Below are positions 44,152 through 54,024 of a stretch of 64,000 nucleotides of DNA, piece by piece. The stretch comes from Bacteroidales bacterium. Lineage in GTDB: Bacteria; Bacteroidota; Bacteroidia; Bacteroidales; F082. The notes below the pieces were generated by a model. It saw only the letters and a program-made list of their open reading frames with translations, was not told the DNA's origin and ran no database searches. How positions within the stretch are numbered: position 1 is the first letter of the stretch; every line of letters begins with the position of its first letter. The DNA lies in the NCBI GenBank assembly GCA_023229245.1, contig JALNZU010000012.1:29565-93564 (forward strand), written 5' to 3'. A program made the position numbers and the translations under genes.

Positions 44152-46951
44152 TAATCACTTTCACACTTCCGCCTTCATTAATTTCTGAATTAATGGTAAT
44201 TGTGGAAGTTGTAGGATTGGGGAACAATACAAAGCTACTGGCTTGCATTTCGGCCACATTCACAAAACCTGTGGTGAAGGTAAGGGTCTCGGAAGGTTCC
44301 GATTCCTGCCCTGAAGCATCAACTGTAGTTACAAACACGCTATATTCCGTATTTTCTTCTACATCAAGGATAATTTGAGTTCCTTGTGTTTGGTGGGTTA
44401 CAGAAGTAGAGTTAAGGAATACGTTGAAGTGTCCTAAGTCGTTGATGGGAGGCATATCCCATGAGACAGGTGCATAAAGACCTTCGCTGATCACATCTTC
44501 ATCTACTCTAAGGTTGACAGGTGCAGGTGGCACTTCGTTCACTACCCTATAGTTCATCACACCGTAATAAGTCGGTACAAAATATTGATCATTATGGGCA
44601 GGCCATTTCCCATCCCAATCGGAAATACTTGCATCGCGTACAAACAGAAACAGTCCGCTTTTATTATCTGCACTTGATTTAAGATGCCAGTCTTCTTCCG
44701 TGCCAAATGGCAAGGCAAACTCGGCAGTCTGACAATCGTCTGTCAATGAGAATGCGATGATCTGCTCAGGCAGGTACACGATGTCGCCTACTCCACCTGT
44801 ATTGTAAATAGGACGATAGCGAATAGTGCTTCCACTGGCTCCGTAATACATCCAGTAGTTGCCTTCTGAATCATTGCCGGATTCAGGAAAACTGCCATCA
44901 TTATTGTCATCAATATAAAATGCAATACCGTCACTCTCATGGAGTTCATGGTCAAGATAGTTTTCCGAGCATACGTATAAATAGTCATCATCCATCTTAA
45001 AATACATGAACACGCTACCCATAGACCTGTTTTCTAAATAGTTTGACACATCAATACGGAAGGCATCATCCCACTCGCCAGGTGATTTGATCCCGTCTAT
45101 AGTGGGTGCGCTACCCATATACACATCTATTTCATTAACTATGGCGGTAGTGGATACATATCCTTGAGCCACATTGGAGTATGGTGACTCGAATGAAGCC
45201 GATAGCTGTGCGGTAACGGTATAATAATAAGTACGTGTAGGTATTGCTGTTTCATCAAGAAACTCGGCCTGGTCTGTCCCTATTGAGGCTATTGGAGCAC
45301 CAAAAGGTGCATCGAATGCATTCTTACGGTAAATATTATATCCTGTAAACGCATCTGTGTATTCAGGCCAAATCAGCCGGACATGATCATATGCGCCTTG
45401 AGAGGCTATCAATTGACTGATAGCGGTTCCTGTAGCTTCCATTTCCACATTCAATGTAGTGGCTTCACCTTCGGTGATTACTATATTGTCAATTGTTTGA
45501 GGATAATATCCGGGCATGGTAAAGTTCACGCTATATGTTCCGGCAGGAACATATTTAATGATATATGATCCATCAGTTGTTGTAGTTTCAAAATAGTCAT
45601 CTATGCCTTCAATAGTGATCATCACGCCGCCATGATCGGTATTGCCGGTCAGGTGCACCGATCCTTGCAAGCTGCCTGCGTCGGCTGGTATGCAATTGAT
45701 ATAATATACGTTTCCTCCGTTACCCATCTCGCGTGCATGCACTGCTTTACCGCCTAACAAGCAGGTAGAGCCATCGCCTGCCATATCCACACTGAAGAGC
45801 GAGCCGGCTGTGTTGATCTCACCTATAGGTACGTTACTTTGTTTTCTGAAGAGAAAGAAATCGGCTGTAGAATGATTCAAAGGGCCGTAGCTGACACCGG
45901 CTATCAGGCTCCCATCATCCGACATGGATACCTGACAAACCTCATCGCCCACGTTTTCATATACCCAAACAGGTTCTGAAGAAAACTTGTTGAATAGAAA
46001 CAAACTGCCGTTATAACCGCTTGAGACAAAGTCTAAAGTGCCAAAAGCCATTAATGATCCATCAGCTGAGATGGCCTGTCCCATTCCCCAGGTGGAGCTG
46101 CTGCCGGGCCCGGCTAAGTTAGCCTTCCAGAGCAGCTCATATTCAGTGCCATTCCATTGCAGGAAACTTGCCATACCGGTAAAGTCGCCAAAAGCTAAAA
46201 ACTCACCATCGGCACTTAGGGCAGGTGCCTGAGAAGGAGAGTTGTTGTAGTAGTCAATATTATCTTGTATGACAGTCCCGGTTGCCGGATTGAGTACCCA
46301 AATATGTTGCTCGGGTGCAGCAAAAGCAACTAAGAGCCGCTGATCGTTTAAGGGAGTAGCTAGACTGACAATATTGTTCGGTAAATTGTCCATAGCCCAG
46401 ATTGGGGTAGTATTAGTCAGCTCATAGGCCGCAAGCGAGTAGCTGCCTTCGTTATTATAGGCAACAAAAAAGCCTTCGCCGTCTTGTCGGACAATAGCTG
46501 ATAATACCCTACCCGGAAAGATGATGCTGGTAATGCTTTCCCCCGATTCAGGTTTTAGAATATTCAGATGAGTGTCGTCCACAACAAGATAAGCTGTGCC
46601 AGCCTCATTGGAATGGTTGATGGCCCAGCTATCGTCAGTAGCAAATTCCCATTCGGCTATATTGGTGTTGCCGTGCAGAGCCACCCGCTGGTCATTGAGT
46701 TGCCAGTTCAAGTAGTTCTTGTGTGTTCCATCCGAGTGAAATAGATCACCTACTGTTGCGGTTGCTTCGGCTTTATGCCATAAAATGTCAACAGTAGCAG
46801 TAGGTTGTTGTACAGATTTTGGATGAGCTTGATTATCCGTCTTAAAATAGTTCCCAAGCATGGGATCACTTATTGTTTGTACTGCTCTTTGTGCAACGCT
46901 GGTTGCAGAAGTGATAAAGAGCAACATGACTAAATAGGAAAATTTTTTCAT
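44006..46951 (-). CDS. T9SS type A secreted protein with propeller, FnIII and CBM9-like domains
   Basis: 981 residues. Signal peptide to about residue 20 (TSVAQ); a beta-propeller of WD40/PQQ-like repeats (about 60-420, for example LSADGEFLAFGDFTGMASFL); a carboxypeptidase-regulatory-like domain (about 425-505, GGVMITIEGIDDYF); FnIII (about 510-600); a CBM9/DOMON-like carbohydrate-binding domain (about 605-800, APTIDGIKSPGEWDDAFRID); a second FnIII (about 810-900); and a type A sorting domain (VLFPNPTTSTITINSE ... VVRKFVVQ). It is secreted by the T9SS and may bind polysaccharide; no catalytic site is evident. A TACCTTTG box at 46985-46992 (minus strand) may be its promoter. Its 3' end exists as a decayed second copy at 40952-41097. 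Confidence 0.87.
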   Translation of the reverse strand: MKKFSYLVMLLFITSATSVAQRAVQTISDPMLGNYFKTDNQAHPKSVQQPTATVDILWHKAEATATVGDLFHSDGTHKNYLNWQLNDQRVALHGNTNIAEWEFATDDSWAINHSNEAGTAYLVVDDTHLNILKPESGESITSIIFPGRVLSAIVRQDGEGFFVAYNNEGSYSLAAYELTNTTPIWAMDNLPNNIVSLATPLNDQRLLVAFAAPEQHIWVLNPATGTVIQDNIDYYNNSPSQAPALSADGEFLAFGDFTGMASFLQWNGTEYELLWKANLAGPGSSSTWGMGQAISADGSLMAFGTLDFVSSGYNGSLFLFNKFSSEPVWVYENVGDEVCQVSMSDDGSLIAGVSYGPLNHSTADFFLFRKQSNVPIGEINTAGSLFSVDMAGDGSTCLLGGKAVHAREMGNGGNVYYINCIPADAGSLQGSVHLTGNTDHGGVMITIEGIDDYFETTTTDGSYIIKYVPAGTYSVNFTMPGYYPQTIDNIVITEGEATTLNVEMEATGTAISQLIASQGAYDHVRLIWPEYTDAFTGYNIYRKNAFDAPFGAPIASIGTDQAEFLDETAIPTRTYYYTVTAQLSASFESPYSNVAQGYVSTTAIVNEIDVYMGSAPTIDGIKSPGEWDDAFRIDVSNYLENRSMGSVFMYFKMDDDYLYVCSENYLDHELHESDGIAFYIDDNNDGSFPESGNDSEGNYWMYYGASGSTIRYRPIYNTGGVGDIVYLPEQIIAFSLTDDCQTAEFALPFGTEEDWHLKSSADNKSGLFLFVRDASISDWDGKWPAHNDQYFVPTYYGVMNYRVVNEVPPAPVNLRVDEDVISEGLYAPVSWDMPPINDLGHFNVFLNSTSVTHQTQGTQIILDVEENTEYSVFVTTVDASGQESEPSETLTFTTGFVNVAEMQASSFVLFPNPTTSTITINSEINEGGSVKVINLAGQLVESFQSSNLQHTQLSVENYKKGAYFVLIHYSDTIVVRKFVVQ

Positions 46952-47111
46952 AGGAAAGATGTTTTGGTTTTATAAAGATTCGCTCAAAGGTAGTGAAATT
47001 ATATCTTTTTTATTATGAATAAATCATCTGTAATTTAATTGTACTAAAACCAAAATTACTGCCTTTGAGCCGGGCTTTTTGTATTTTCGCATTTCAAAGC
47101 ATGCTGCATAG

Positions 47112-47990
47112 ATGAAAGATGACCAGTTTAATAAGCGCCGTTGGGCCGGCTCGTATTTTATTTCAGTGTTGAGCATAGGATTGGTATTGCTGTCGTTAGG
47201 ATTGTTAGGTCTGGTTTTTCTGCATGCACAGCAACTCTCCGTGTTGATACGTGAGAATATCACTTTTGAGATCATTATGAATGGAGAGGCTAAAGAAGCT
47301 AATATCCTGCAATTTCAAAAAGTTTTGGATGCTAACCCTTCGGTGAAATCAACGCAATATATTACCCGGGAAGAGGCTACCAAACAATTAGCAGCCGAGT
47401 TGGGCGAAGATTTTATTCACTGGTTAGGCGAAGATGAAAACCCGCTCTTACCCTCTATAGAAGTGAAATTCAATGCAGCATGGGCCAACAACGATAGTCT
47501 GGCTGTGATCGAAAAACAATTGTCAGTTCACAAAGATGTGAAGGAGGTGTACTACCAACAGTCGCTGATCCATCTGATCAATCAAAATATTCAGCGCATA
47601 GGATTTGCGTTATCTGTGTTTTCAATTTTGTTGTTAGTCATAGCTACTGCCTTGATCAATAACACGATACGTCTTGCCGTATATGCCCGACGTTTTCGCA
47701 TACGAAGCATGCAATTAGTAGGGGCTACTGAGCCTTTTATCCGTAAGCCTTTTCTGATGCAAGCCATAGGACAGGGTTTTATAGGAGGGACTATGGCGAT
47801 ACTATTGTTGATAGGGTTGTTGTATCTGTTGACAAGCCATATACCCGAGCTTCTGCTGCTGCAAAATATCAGAAATATATTGTTGTTGTTTATAGCTCTG
47901 CTGATTCTCGGAATATTGCTCACCATCATTTCTACTTATGTGTCGTTGAACAAGTATTTACGAGCTAAAACAGATAAACTTTTCGTGTAA
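47112..47990 (+). CDS. ftsX: Cell division protein FtsX
   Basis: A 292-residue membrane protein with the FtsX layout: one N-terminal helix (about 15-37), an extracytoplasmic domain (about 40-165, with YITREEATKQLAAELGEDF), and three C-terminal helices in the FtsX permease fold (TALINNTIRLAVYARRFRI, RSMQLVGATEPFIRKPFLMQ). With FtsE it couples the division ring to peptidoglycan hydrolases. ftsE is not adjacent. It starts a rightward run, ftsX-DUF3098-uppP-truB-queA, which I recall as conserved in Bacteroidota. Confidence 0.93.
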   Translation: MKDDQFNKRRWAGSYFISVLSIGLVLLSLGLLGLVFLHAQQLSVLIRENITFEIIMNGEAKEANILQFQKVLDANPSVKSTQYITREEATKQLAAELGEDFIHWLGEDENPLLPSIEVKFNAAWANNDSLAVIEKQLSVHKDVKEVYYQQSLIHLINQNIQRIGFALSVFSILLLVIATALINNTIRLAVYARRFRIRSMQLVGATEPFIRKPFLMQAIGQGFIGGTMAILLLIGLLYLLTSHIPELLLLQNIRNILLLFIALLILGILLTIISTYVSLNKYLRAKTDKLFV

Positions 47991-48005
47991 TTAGTCTGAA
48001 AACCT

Positions 48006-48013
48006 TACTTTTG
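48006..48013 (+). promoter_or_regulatory. Candidate internal -7 box before the DUF3098 gene
   Basis: TACTTTTG matches TAnnTTTG and lies 31 bases before the DUF3098 start, in the 54-base gap after ftsX. No clear -33 TTG was found. If real, it would let the downstream genes be read without ftsX. Confidence 0.3.
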
Positions 48014-48044
48014 CATATCTCTACAATTTTTAATACATATAACA

Positions 48045-48308
48045 ATGGCCAAAAAGAAAGAAACAAGCGTTCCTTCTGAGCAGAAAACCAGCCAGTTTGC
48101 ACTCACCCGAACAAATTATAAATGGGTGCTGATAGGATTAGTTTTCATAGTTGTGGGTTTTTTATTGATGGCGGGTGGAGGGTCTAAAGACCCGGACGTC
48201 TTTAGCGAGAATATCTTTAGTTTCAGACGCTGGACCTTAGCTCCCTTGTTAGTGTTAGCCGGCTATGTGATAGAAATATACGCCATTATGAAAAAATCTG
48301 ATGACTGA
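48045..48308 (+). CDS. DUF3098 family membrane protein
   Basis: 87 residues: a polar N-terminus (MAKKKETSVPSEQ), then two membrane helices (about 28-46, WVLIGLVFIVVGFLLMAGG, and about 62-80) separated by a short loop (SKDPDVFSENIFSFRRW) typical of DUF3098. Function unknown. The place between ftsX and uppP suggests a role in envelope growth or division. Confidence 0.85.
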   Translation: MAKKKETSVPSEQKTSQFALTRTNYKWVLIGLVFIVVGFLLMAGGGSKDPDVFSENIFSFRRWTLAPLLVLAGYVIEIYAIMKKSDD

Positions 48309-48426
48309 ACAGAGATTCAGTTGCAGATATAGCAGAGCAAATCGTGAGAGTGGGTATCAGTCGATTTCATTCTCTATTCAGATCAACAAATAACCAACCG
48401 AATTATTTATTTTATCCCTTTACATA

Positions 48427-49209
48427 ATGAATTGGATTGAAGCATTGATATTAGGCCTTATACAAGGTCTTACCGAGTTTTTACCTGTAAGCAGCAGCGG
48501 TCATTTAGAGTTAGGAAAATATCTTCTTGGTGTGGAGGCACAGGAAAGCCTTTCGTTTACCGTAGCAGTTCATGGGGCGACAGTGTTGAGTACGTTGGTC
48601 GTTTTCAGAAAAGACCTGTTAGATATATTTCGCGGACTGTTTGAATGGCGGTGGAACGAATCATGGCAGTTTGCACTGCTCATCGCTATATCTATGATAC
48701 CGGTGCTGATAGTTGGGTTATTTTTTGCCGATTTTGTAGAATCTTTTTTCAGCGGGAATATCCGGTTTGTTGGCTTCATGCTGTTGATCACAGCCATATT
48801 GTTGGGCTTTACTTATTTCAAGAAGTCTAATACCCGAGCTATAAGCCGGTTTGATTCTCTGTGGATTGGTATTGCTCAGGCTCTTGCGGTGTTGCCGGGC
48901 TTGTCTCGTTCGGGTGCTACCATCAGTACAGGACTTATGTTGGGTAACAGGCGAGAGTTAGTAACACGGTTTTCCTTCTTGATGGTGATCATTCCTATTA
49001 TAGGAGCTAATTTTTTATCGGTACTCAAACACGATACCGCTTCAGAATCAGCTATAGGAGCTATACCTATGATAGTAGGTGTGATAACAGCTTTCGTGTC
49101 GGGTTTGGTGGCATGTAAATGGATGATTCGTATAGTGAATCAAGGCCGGTTGATTTATTTTGCTGTTTACTGTGCCTTAGTAGGTGGCTTAGCCGTCTGG
49201 CTAGCCTGA
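48427..49209 (+). CDS. uppP: Undecaprenyl-diphosphatase UppP (BacA)
   Basis: A 260-residue integral membrane enzyme that removes a phosphate from undecaprenyl pyrophosphate and so recycles the lipid carrier of peptidoglycan synthesis. It has both BacA signatures: LIQGLTEFLPVSSSGHLEL with the catalytic Glu/Ser region, and LPGLSRSGATISTGLMLG. About seven to eight hydrophobic helices; full length for the family. Overproduction of this family gives bacitracin resistance in other bacteria. Confidence 0.95.
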   Translation: MNWIEALILGLIQGLTEFLPVSSSGHLELGKYLLGVEAQESLSFTVAVHGATVLSTLVVFRKDLLDIFRGLFEWRWNESWQFALLIAISMIPVLIVGLFFADFVESFFSGNIRFVGFMLLITAILLGFTYFKKSNTRAISRFDSLWIGIAQALAVLPGLSRSGATISTGLMLGNRRELVTRFSFLMVIIPIIGANFLSVLKHDTASESAIGAIPMIVGVITAFVSGLVACKWMIRIVNQGRLIYFAVYCALVGGLAVWLA

Positions 49210-49276
49210 GGGAATTGTTAATAATCAAGGCTGAAAATAAATAATACAGAAAAGCAGTATAGGTTACAACACAAAG

Positions 49277-49996
49277 ATGCAGGTTTTACAAACGAGTTTT
49301 TCTTTTGAAGAAGGTGAGGTATTATTGGTAGATAAGCCGGTTGGATGGACCTCTTTCGATGTGGTTAATCATCTTCGTTTGCTCATCAAACGATATTTGC
49401 ATATCCCAAAGCTCAAGATCGGGCATGCCGGTACTTTAGACCCTTTAGCCAGTGGCTTGTTAATAATATGCACAGGCAAGCTGACCAAGCAAATTCAGGC
49501 TCTGCAAGACCAGGACAAGGTGTATGTTGGGAAAATGCGCCTTGGAATGACTACACCTTCTTACGATCTTGAGACTGAGCCTGATGCGTTTTTCTCAACT
49601 ACACATCTCACTCCCGAACACATTGAAGAGGTGCGTAAGATGTTTATAGGCGAGCAGCAACAATTGCCACCGGTGTATTCTGCTGTGAAAATTGATGGGA
49701 AACGTGCATTTCATTATGCCCGCCAGCAAAAAGAAGTACAGCTTAAAGCCCGAATAGTAACCATTTCTAATTTAGAAATTGATAGCACGGCTCTACCGGA
49801 GCTGTCTTTCAGGGTGGAATGCAGCAAGGGAACCTATATACGTAGTTTGGTGCATGATATTGGCCAGAAGCTGCAAAGTGGGGCCACTCTAACTGAACTA
49901 AGACGTGTCAAGTCGGGCAATTACGATGTGTTAGATGCCTGGGATTTATCAGCATTGAAACAAGTTATTCAAGGACTGTCAACACAACGTAAATAA
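49277..49996 (+). CDS. truB: tRNA pseudouridine(55) synthase TruB
   Basis: 239 residues. The catalytic motif KIGHAGTLDPLASGLL carries the nucleophile Asp55; VDKPVGWTSFDVV, LPPVYSAVKIDGKRAFHYAR and CSKGTYIRSLVHDIG are the other family motifs. It makes pseudouridine 55 in the T loop of tRNAs. The protein ends soon after the catalytic domain, so the C-terminal PUA domain is short or absent, as in many Bacteroidota. Confidence 0.95.
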   Translation: MQVLQTSFSFEEGEVLLVDKPVGWTSFDVVNHLRLLIKRYLHIPKLKIGHAGTLDPLASGLLIICTGKLTKQIQALQDQDKVYVGKMRLGMTTPSYDLETEPDAFFSTTHLTPEHIEEVRKMFIGEQQQLPPVYSAVKIDGKRAFHYARQQKEVQLKARIVTISNLEIDSTALPELSFRVECSKGTYIRSLVHDIGQKLQSGATLTELRRVKSGNYDVLDAWDLSALKQVIQGLSTQRK

Positions 49997-50157
49997 GTCA
50001 AAAATTTGTCGTCTGCAAACGATTGCATAGAATCTTTTTGATTTTCCTCTTGACAAAACTTCGTTCTTGAGTTAACTTTGTATTTCCCCACGTTGAAATA
50101 TGAATAGAGTTAAAAGTGGATTTTTTAAAATCAGTTGGTTAATTAAAGTTTAAGTGA

Positions 50158-51207
50158 ATGAAATTATCTCAGTTCAGGTTTAACCTGCCCCAGAATTTTA
50201 TTGCAAGCTATCCTGCCAAGAATCGTGATGAATCGCGGTTGATGGTGCTTCACAGAAAAGACAAAACCATTGAACATAGAATATTTAAGGATATCCTTGA
50301 ATATTTTCGTGATGGTGATTTGTTTGTGCTCAACAACACCAAGGTGTTTCCTGCTCGTTTGTATGGCGAGAAGGAGAAAACCGGAGCTAAGATCGAAGTG
50401 TTTCTACTTCGTGAGCTCAATCCTGAGAGTCGTTTATGGGATGTATTGGTCGATCCGGCCCGTAAGATACGCATAGGGAATAAATTATATTTTGGCGAAG
50501 ATGAAGCTTTGGTAGCCGAAGTGATAGACAATACCACCTCACGCGGACGTACCTTGCGATTTCTGTTTGACGGGACTTACGAAGAATTTAAGAAAACTAT
50601 ACACAGGCTAGGAAAAACACCTTTGCCTAAAGTACATAACAGAGAAGTAGAACCTGAGGATCAGGAATGGTATCAAACTATTTTTGCCAAACATGAAGGC
50701 GCTATAGCAGCCCCAACAGCTGGAATGCATTTTAGCCGGGAGCTTATGAAACGATTGGAACTCTTAGGTGTTGAGTTTGCCGAGATAACCCTGCATACTG
50801 GAATGGGAAACTTCAGACCTATTGAGGTAGAAGACCTTACAAAACATAAGATGGATTCGGAAGACATGAATCTTGACGAAGACAATGCAGAGCTTATCAA
50901 TCAAACCAAATCCAGAGGAAATAGCATAGTATCAGTAGGAACAACTACTATGAAAGCGTTGGAATCGGCTGTAACTATACCGGGTAAGGTGAAAGCTTTT
51001 AAAGGATGGACAAATCGGTTTATATTCCCTCCTTACGAATTTAGTATAGCTGATGCGCTGATCACAAACTTTCATCTGCCCAAATCGCCTATGATGATGT
51101 TAGCAGCAGCCTTTGCCGACTACGATTTTCTGATGAAGGCGTATAAGGAAGCTATCAACGAAAAGTATCGCTTTTTTACGTATGGCGATGCCATGTTGAT
51201 TATCTGA
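50158..51207 (+). CDS. queA: S-adenosylmethionine:tRNA ribosyltransferase-isomerase QueA
   Basis: A 349-residue enzyme of queuosine synthesis that transfers the ribosyl part of SAM to preQ1-modified tRNA. Family motifs: LPQNFIASYPAKNRDESRLMVL, LFVLNNTKVFPARLYG, GAIAAPTAGMHFS, LHTGMGNFRPIEVEDL, and TNFHLPKSPMMMLAAAFAD. Full length. It closes the ftsX-uppP-truB run and is followed by a bidirectional terminator. Confidence 0.96.
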   Translation: MKLSQFRFNLPQNFIASYPAKNRDESRLMVLHRKDKTIEHRIFKDILEYFRDGDLFVLNNTKVFPARLYGEKEKTGAKIEVFLLRELNPESRLWDVLVDPARKIRIGNKLYFGEDEALVAEVIDNTTSRGRTLRFLFDGTYEEFKKTIHRLGKTPLPKVHNREVEPEDQEWYQTIFAKHEGAIAAPTAGMHFSRELMKRLELLGVEFAEITLHTGMGNFRPIEVEDLTKHKMDSEDMNLDEDNAELINQTKSRGNSIVSVGTTTMKALESAVTIPGKVKAFKGWTNRFIFPPYEFSIADALITNFHLPKSPMMMLAAAFADYDFLMKAYKEAINEKYRFFTYGDAMLII

Positions 51208-51232
51208 TCCAGTGTAGATAGGGTTACACAAA

Positions 51233-51261
51233 AAAAGCCGGAGTTGACTACTCCGGCTTTT
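51233..51261. terminator. Bidirectional terminator between queA and the lipoprotein gene
   Basis: A perfect 12-bp stem (AAAAGCCGGAGT/ACTCCGGCTTTT) with a 5-base loop, an A-run before and T-run after, between two convergent genes (stops at 51207 and 51266). Confidence 0.88.
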
Positions 51262-51265
51262 AAGT

Positions 51266-52372
51266 TTATTGTTCAAGCAATTCTTTTACCTTTTCACGCA
51301 GCTTGTCGCCACGAAGATTCTTAGCGATTATAGTCCCTTCTGCATCTAATAAAATACTGTGAGGTATGGATAACACACCATATAATTTGCCAGCTTCGTT
51401 ACCCCATCCCTGAAGATCGGATACCTGAGGCCAGTCTAACTGATCATGTGCGATAGCTTCTATCCATTTTTCTTTGTCAGTATCGAATGATACACCAAAA
51501 ACCTGAAATCCCTGGTCTTTGTAGTCAGCATGTATAGAAACAATATTTGGGTTCTCAACCCTGCAAGGGCCACACCACGAAGCCCAAAAGTCAACTAACA
51601 GCACCTTGACACCTATTTGTGAAGCCAAACTAACGGGGTTTCCATTAGGGTCATCCTGTGTGAAATCCTTGAAAGGCATGCCAACAGCTACACTCTTTAA
51701 TAAAAGAACCCGATCACGCATGGCATCTAAATAAGGAGAACTGTTTTCTAAATCAAAATTCCCTAATATGGATTCCAACTCTTCTAATTCAAACGCATAG
51801 TTGTTGCGGTATAATAGATAGTGAGAAACGATATCTGAGTGATTATCAATGATATAATTAACTAAATAATTCTGCTTTTCTTGATCAACATCACCGTAGG
51901 CATCTTCTGCCTGAGCTTTAGCTGTTTCGTCACCCGATTCTTCAGCTTCCTTATATTCTTTGTATAATTGATATAAAGTTTCGTCATACTGATCATACAA
52001 AGTTAAAAAATCAACATATCGCTGATGAACAGCCGAACCAGAAATAGTGGCATCCCGAATATTTTCAGGGTCAACCTGAATATTGATGTTGGAAGTTTCT
52101 GCAAAAAATGGAATATTTCCGCGTATATCCTGCAAGCTCAGATACAACATTTCTTCATTCTCAAGCTGCCCACTTAATTGAACCTGTCCGTTTTCTACTG
52201 TTGCCGAATCAAGCGCAACCCATGCATCATCAAGGCGCCGCTGAACCTTAACAGTATGCCCATCAAAATTATTAACTGTGATTAAAAGCTGAAAATCCTT
52301 AGAAGATTCTTTTGATGAATCACAAGCTATGAGAAACAAGAATAGTATAGGAATAAAAAGAAATTTTTTCAT
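51266..52372 (-). CDS. TlpA-like thioredoxin-fold lipoprotein (DUF4369-type N-terminus)
   Basis: 368 residues. Lipobox FLIAC (Cys17); an N-terminal beta domain like DUF4369 (about 25-130, DFQLLITVNNFDGHTVKVQR); a helical linker (about 130-225); and a TlpA/AhpC-type thioredoxin domain (about 230-365) with the redox motif WASWCGPCR and the cis-Pro region VLSIPHSILLD. It should be a membrane-attached periplasmic thiol reductase, for example in cytochrome c or disulfide reduction. A TAGATTTG box (minus strand, 52404-52411) is a likely -7 element. Confidence 0.9.
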   Translation of the reverse strand: MKKFLFIPILFLFLIACDSSKESSKDFQLLITVNNFDGHTVKVQRRLDDAWVALDSATVENGQVQLSGQLENEEMLYLSLQDIRGNIPFFAETSNINIQVDPENIRDATISGSAVHQRYVDFLTLYDQYDETLYQLYKEYKEAEESGDETAKAQAEDAYGDVDQEKQNYLVNYIIDNHSDIVSHYLLYRNNYAFELEELESILGNFDLENSSPYLDAMRDRVLLLKSVAVGMPFKDFTQDDPNGNPVSLASQIGVKVLLVDFWASWCGPCRVENPNIVSIHADYKDQGFQVFGVSFDTDKEKWIEAIAHDQLDWPQVSDLQGWGNEAGKLYGVLSIPHSILLDAEGTIIAKNLRGDKLREKVKELLEQ

Positions 52373-52530
52373 CGGTAATGGAATTTTTAAAATGAATGAA
52401 GCGCAAATCTAATTATTATCTTGCACACTCTTTTCAAAAAATTGATAGCACAGATTAATTTGTCATAATTAAGCTGACTCTCTCCTCTTTCATTCAAGAC
52501 GCAACAAATATTTTTAATGCGATTGTCATA

Positions 52531-53055
52531 TTATGGGAATAGCCCTTTGGCAGAGCGGTTTACAAACAGATAGCTTAAAAGCAGGATGATGATAGCTGAA
52601 GCAATGCTGCTGAGTATAATCCGCAGGAAGGTGTATTCAATTTGCTGAAAACTGAACGATTCAAGTAGAAACAGGCTTCCATGATAGATCAAGACCATCA
52701 CTAAAGTGTAGGATATCCACCCTCTGTCGCCCATTTGAGAAATAGAAGGGTAGCTGATGTTTTCGGGTATGCTGCTGCCTGTTATCAGACGTATAACAGC
52801 AGGCCTGGTAAAAGCCATCAATAGAAGAGCAGCTGAATGCAGGCCTGCTGTTGACATAAATATGTCCATGATCATCCCCACACCAAAAGCTGAAATTAGA
52901 AGAAGCCAGCCTGGAACAGCAATAGGTAGCATCATAATAAACAGAACATACACAAATGGATTCACGTAACCGCCTAAACGAATATTATTAATAACCCAAA
53001 CTTGTAGCAAGAGCAAGCCTGTCAACCGAGCTATTTGAATCAGTGTTTTATTCAT
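52531..53055 (-). CDS. mreD: Rod shape-determining protein MreD
   Basis: A 174-residue membrane protein with about five helices (WVINNIRLGGYVNPFVYVLF ... IILSSIASAIIILLLSYLFV), the size and pattern of MreD. It works with MreB and MreC in cell-wall elongation. Its start overlaps the end of mreC by 8 bases. The usual next genes in Bacteroidota (the PBP2 gene mrdA and rodA) are not downstream; a convergent-side lipoprotein gene follows instead. Confidence 0.85.
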   Translation of the reverse strand: MNKTLIQIARLTGLLLLQVWVINNIRLGGYVNPFVYVLFIMMLPIAVPGWLLLISAFGVGMIMDIFMSTAGLHSAALLLMAFTRPAVIRLITGSSIPENISYPSISQMGDRGWISYTLVMVLIYHGSLFLLESFSFQQIEYTFLRIILSSIASAIIILLLSYLFVNRSAKGLFP

Positions 53056-53866
53056 GGATCATCGTGTTTTCAATGGTATCCAATTCCTCTTTATGGGTGT
53101 TTTTTATGATATATACCTGACGAAGACTATTGAAATCAGTCGAAAAACGTATGTAAGCCGAATTAAGTCCACCATGTGTTGAAGGGATAAACTCTTCTAC
53201 TATACCCACCGGCATCCCTTCCGGAAAAACAAATGAATGACCACTTGTAACTATTGTATCGCCCTTGTTTACTTGAACATGTGTAGGAATATCAACTATT
53301 TCACCTTGAGTATAACTTCCCCCTTCCCATTTCAGATTTGCTAGCTGTCCTGAGTTTTGCAACCGAACGCTTAAGCTGGCATACCGATGCAATAGTGATA
53401 AAGCAGTGGAATAATGAGCCGAGGTGCCAATGATAATACCGGCAATCCCTTCCGGACTGATCACACCCATATCTTGCCTGATACCATCAGATACTCCCTT
53501 GTTTATAATAAAATAATTATTGCGTAAATGAACGGTGTTACTGATTACACGAGCGGGGATGAACTCAAAAATAGCTGGCTGATTCATGCTGTCGAAATAA
53601 TCAGAATTGGTTTTATACTGGTTTAGTTCCTCTAATAATACAGCATTCTGTTGCTGTAGCATTTGATTTTGTTTGTGAAGGCTCAGATACGAACCCATAG
53701 TATTGTTCCATTCATACAACTTACCAGTGATATTGTTGGTAGCATGGGTTAACACGGCTCTGTGATAGCTGTGGCTACGGCTAAGCAGTAGAATCGATAC
53801 GATCTCAAGTGAAATAAATAAAAGTACAAAATGATGCTTTTGTAGAAACCGTATCAGTGTTTTCAT
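53048..53866 (-). CDS. mreC: Rod shape-determining protein MreC
   Basis: 272 residues: a membrane helix (about 13-29, FVLLFISLEIVSILLLS), a coiled coil (about 60-90, QNQMLQQQNAVLLEELNQYK) and the two-barrel periplasmic MreC core (DMGVISPEGIAGIIIG; LANLKWEGGSYTQGEIVDIP; VTSGHSFVFPEGMPVGIVE). It scaffolds the elongasome by linking MreB to the penicillin-binding proteins. Confidence 0.95.
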   Translation of the reverse strand: MKTLIRFLQKHHFVLLFISLEIVSILLLSRSHSYHRAVLTHATNNITGKLYEWNNTMGSYLSLHKQNQMLQQQNAVLLEELNQYKTNSDYFDSMNQPAIFEFIPARVISNTVHLRNNYFIINKGVSDGIRQDMGVISPEGIAGIIIGTSAHYSTALSLLHRYASLSVRLQNSGQLANLKWEGGSYTQGEIVDIPTHVQVNKGDTIVTSGHSFVFPEGMPVGIVEEFIPSTHGGLNSAYIRFSTDFNSLRQVYIIKNTHKEELDTIENTMIHE

Positions 53867-54024
53867 CTGATTGAAATTTTGTCATTTTGTAAAGTAGAGG
53901 CAGCCACAGTATTTTCAGATTATGATACCGTCTTGCTTTTTCATACACTTTTTTCAGCCTTAGTCTACAGGATAACTTAAAACAGTATATAAGCCTTTTA
54001 TTCTATCGTACATCTTTTGCTTGA

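Noticed and set aside
43921..44154. 77-residue plus-strand frame
   Set aside because: It is antisense to the sorting-domain end and terminator of the T9SS gene on the minus strand.
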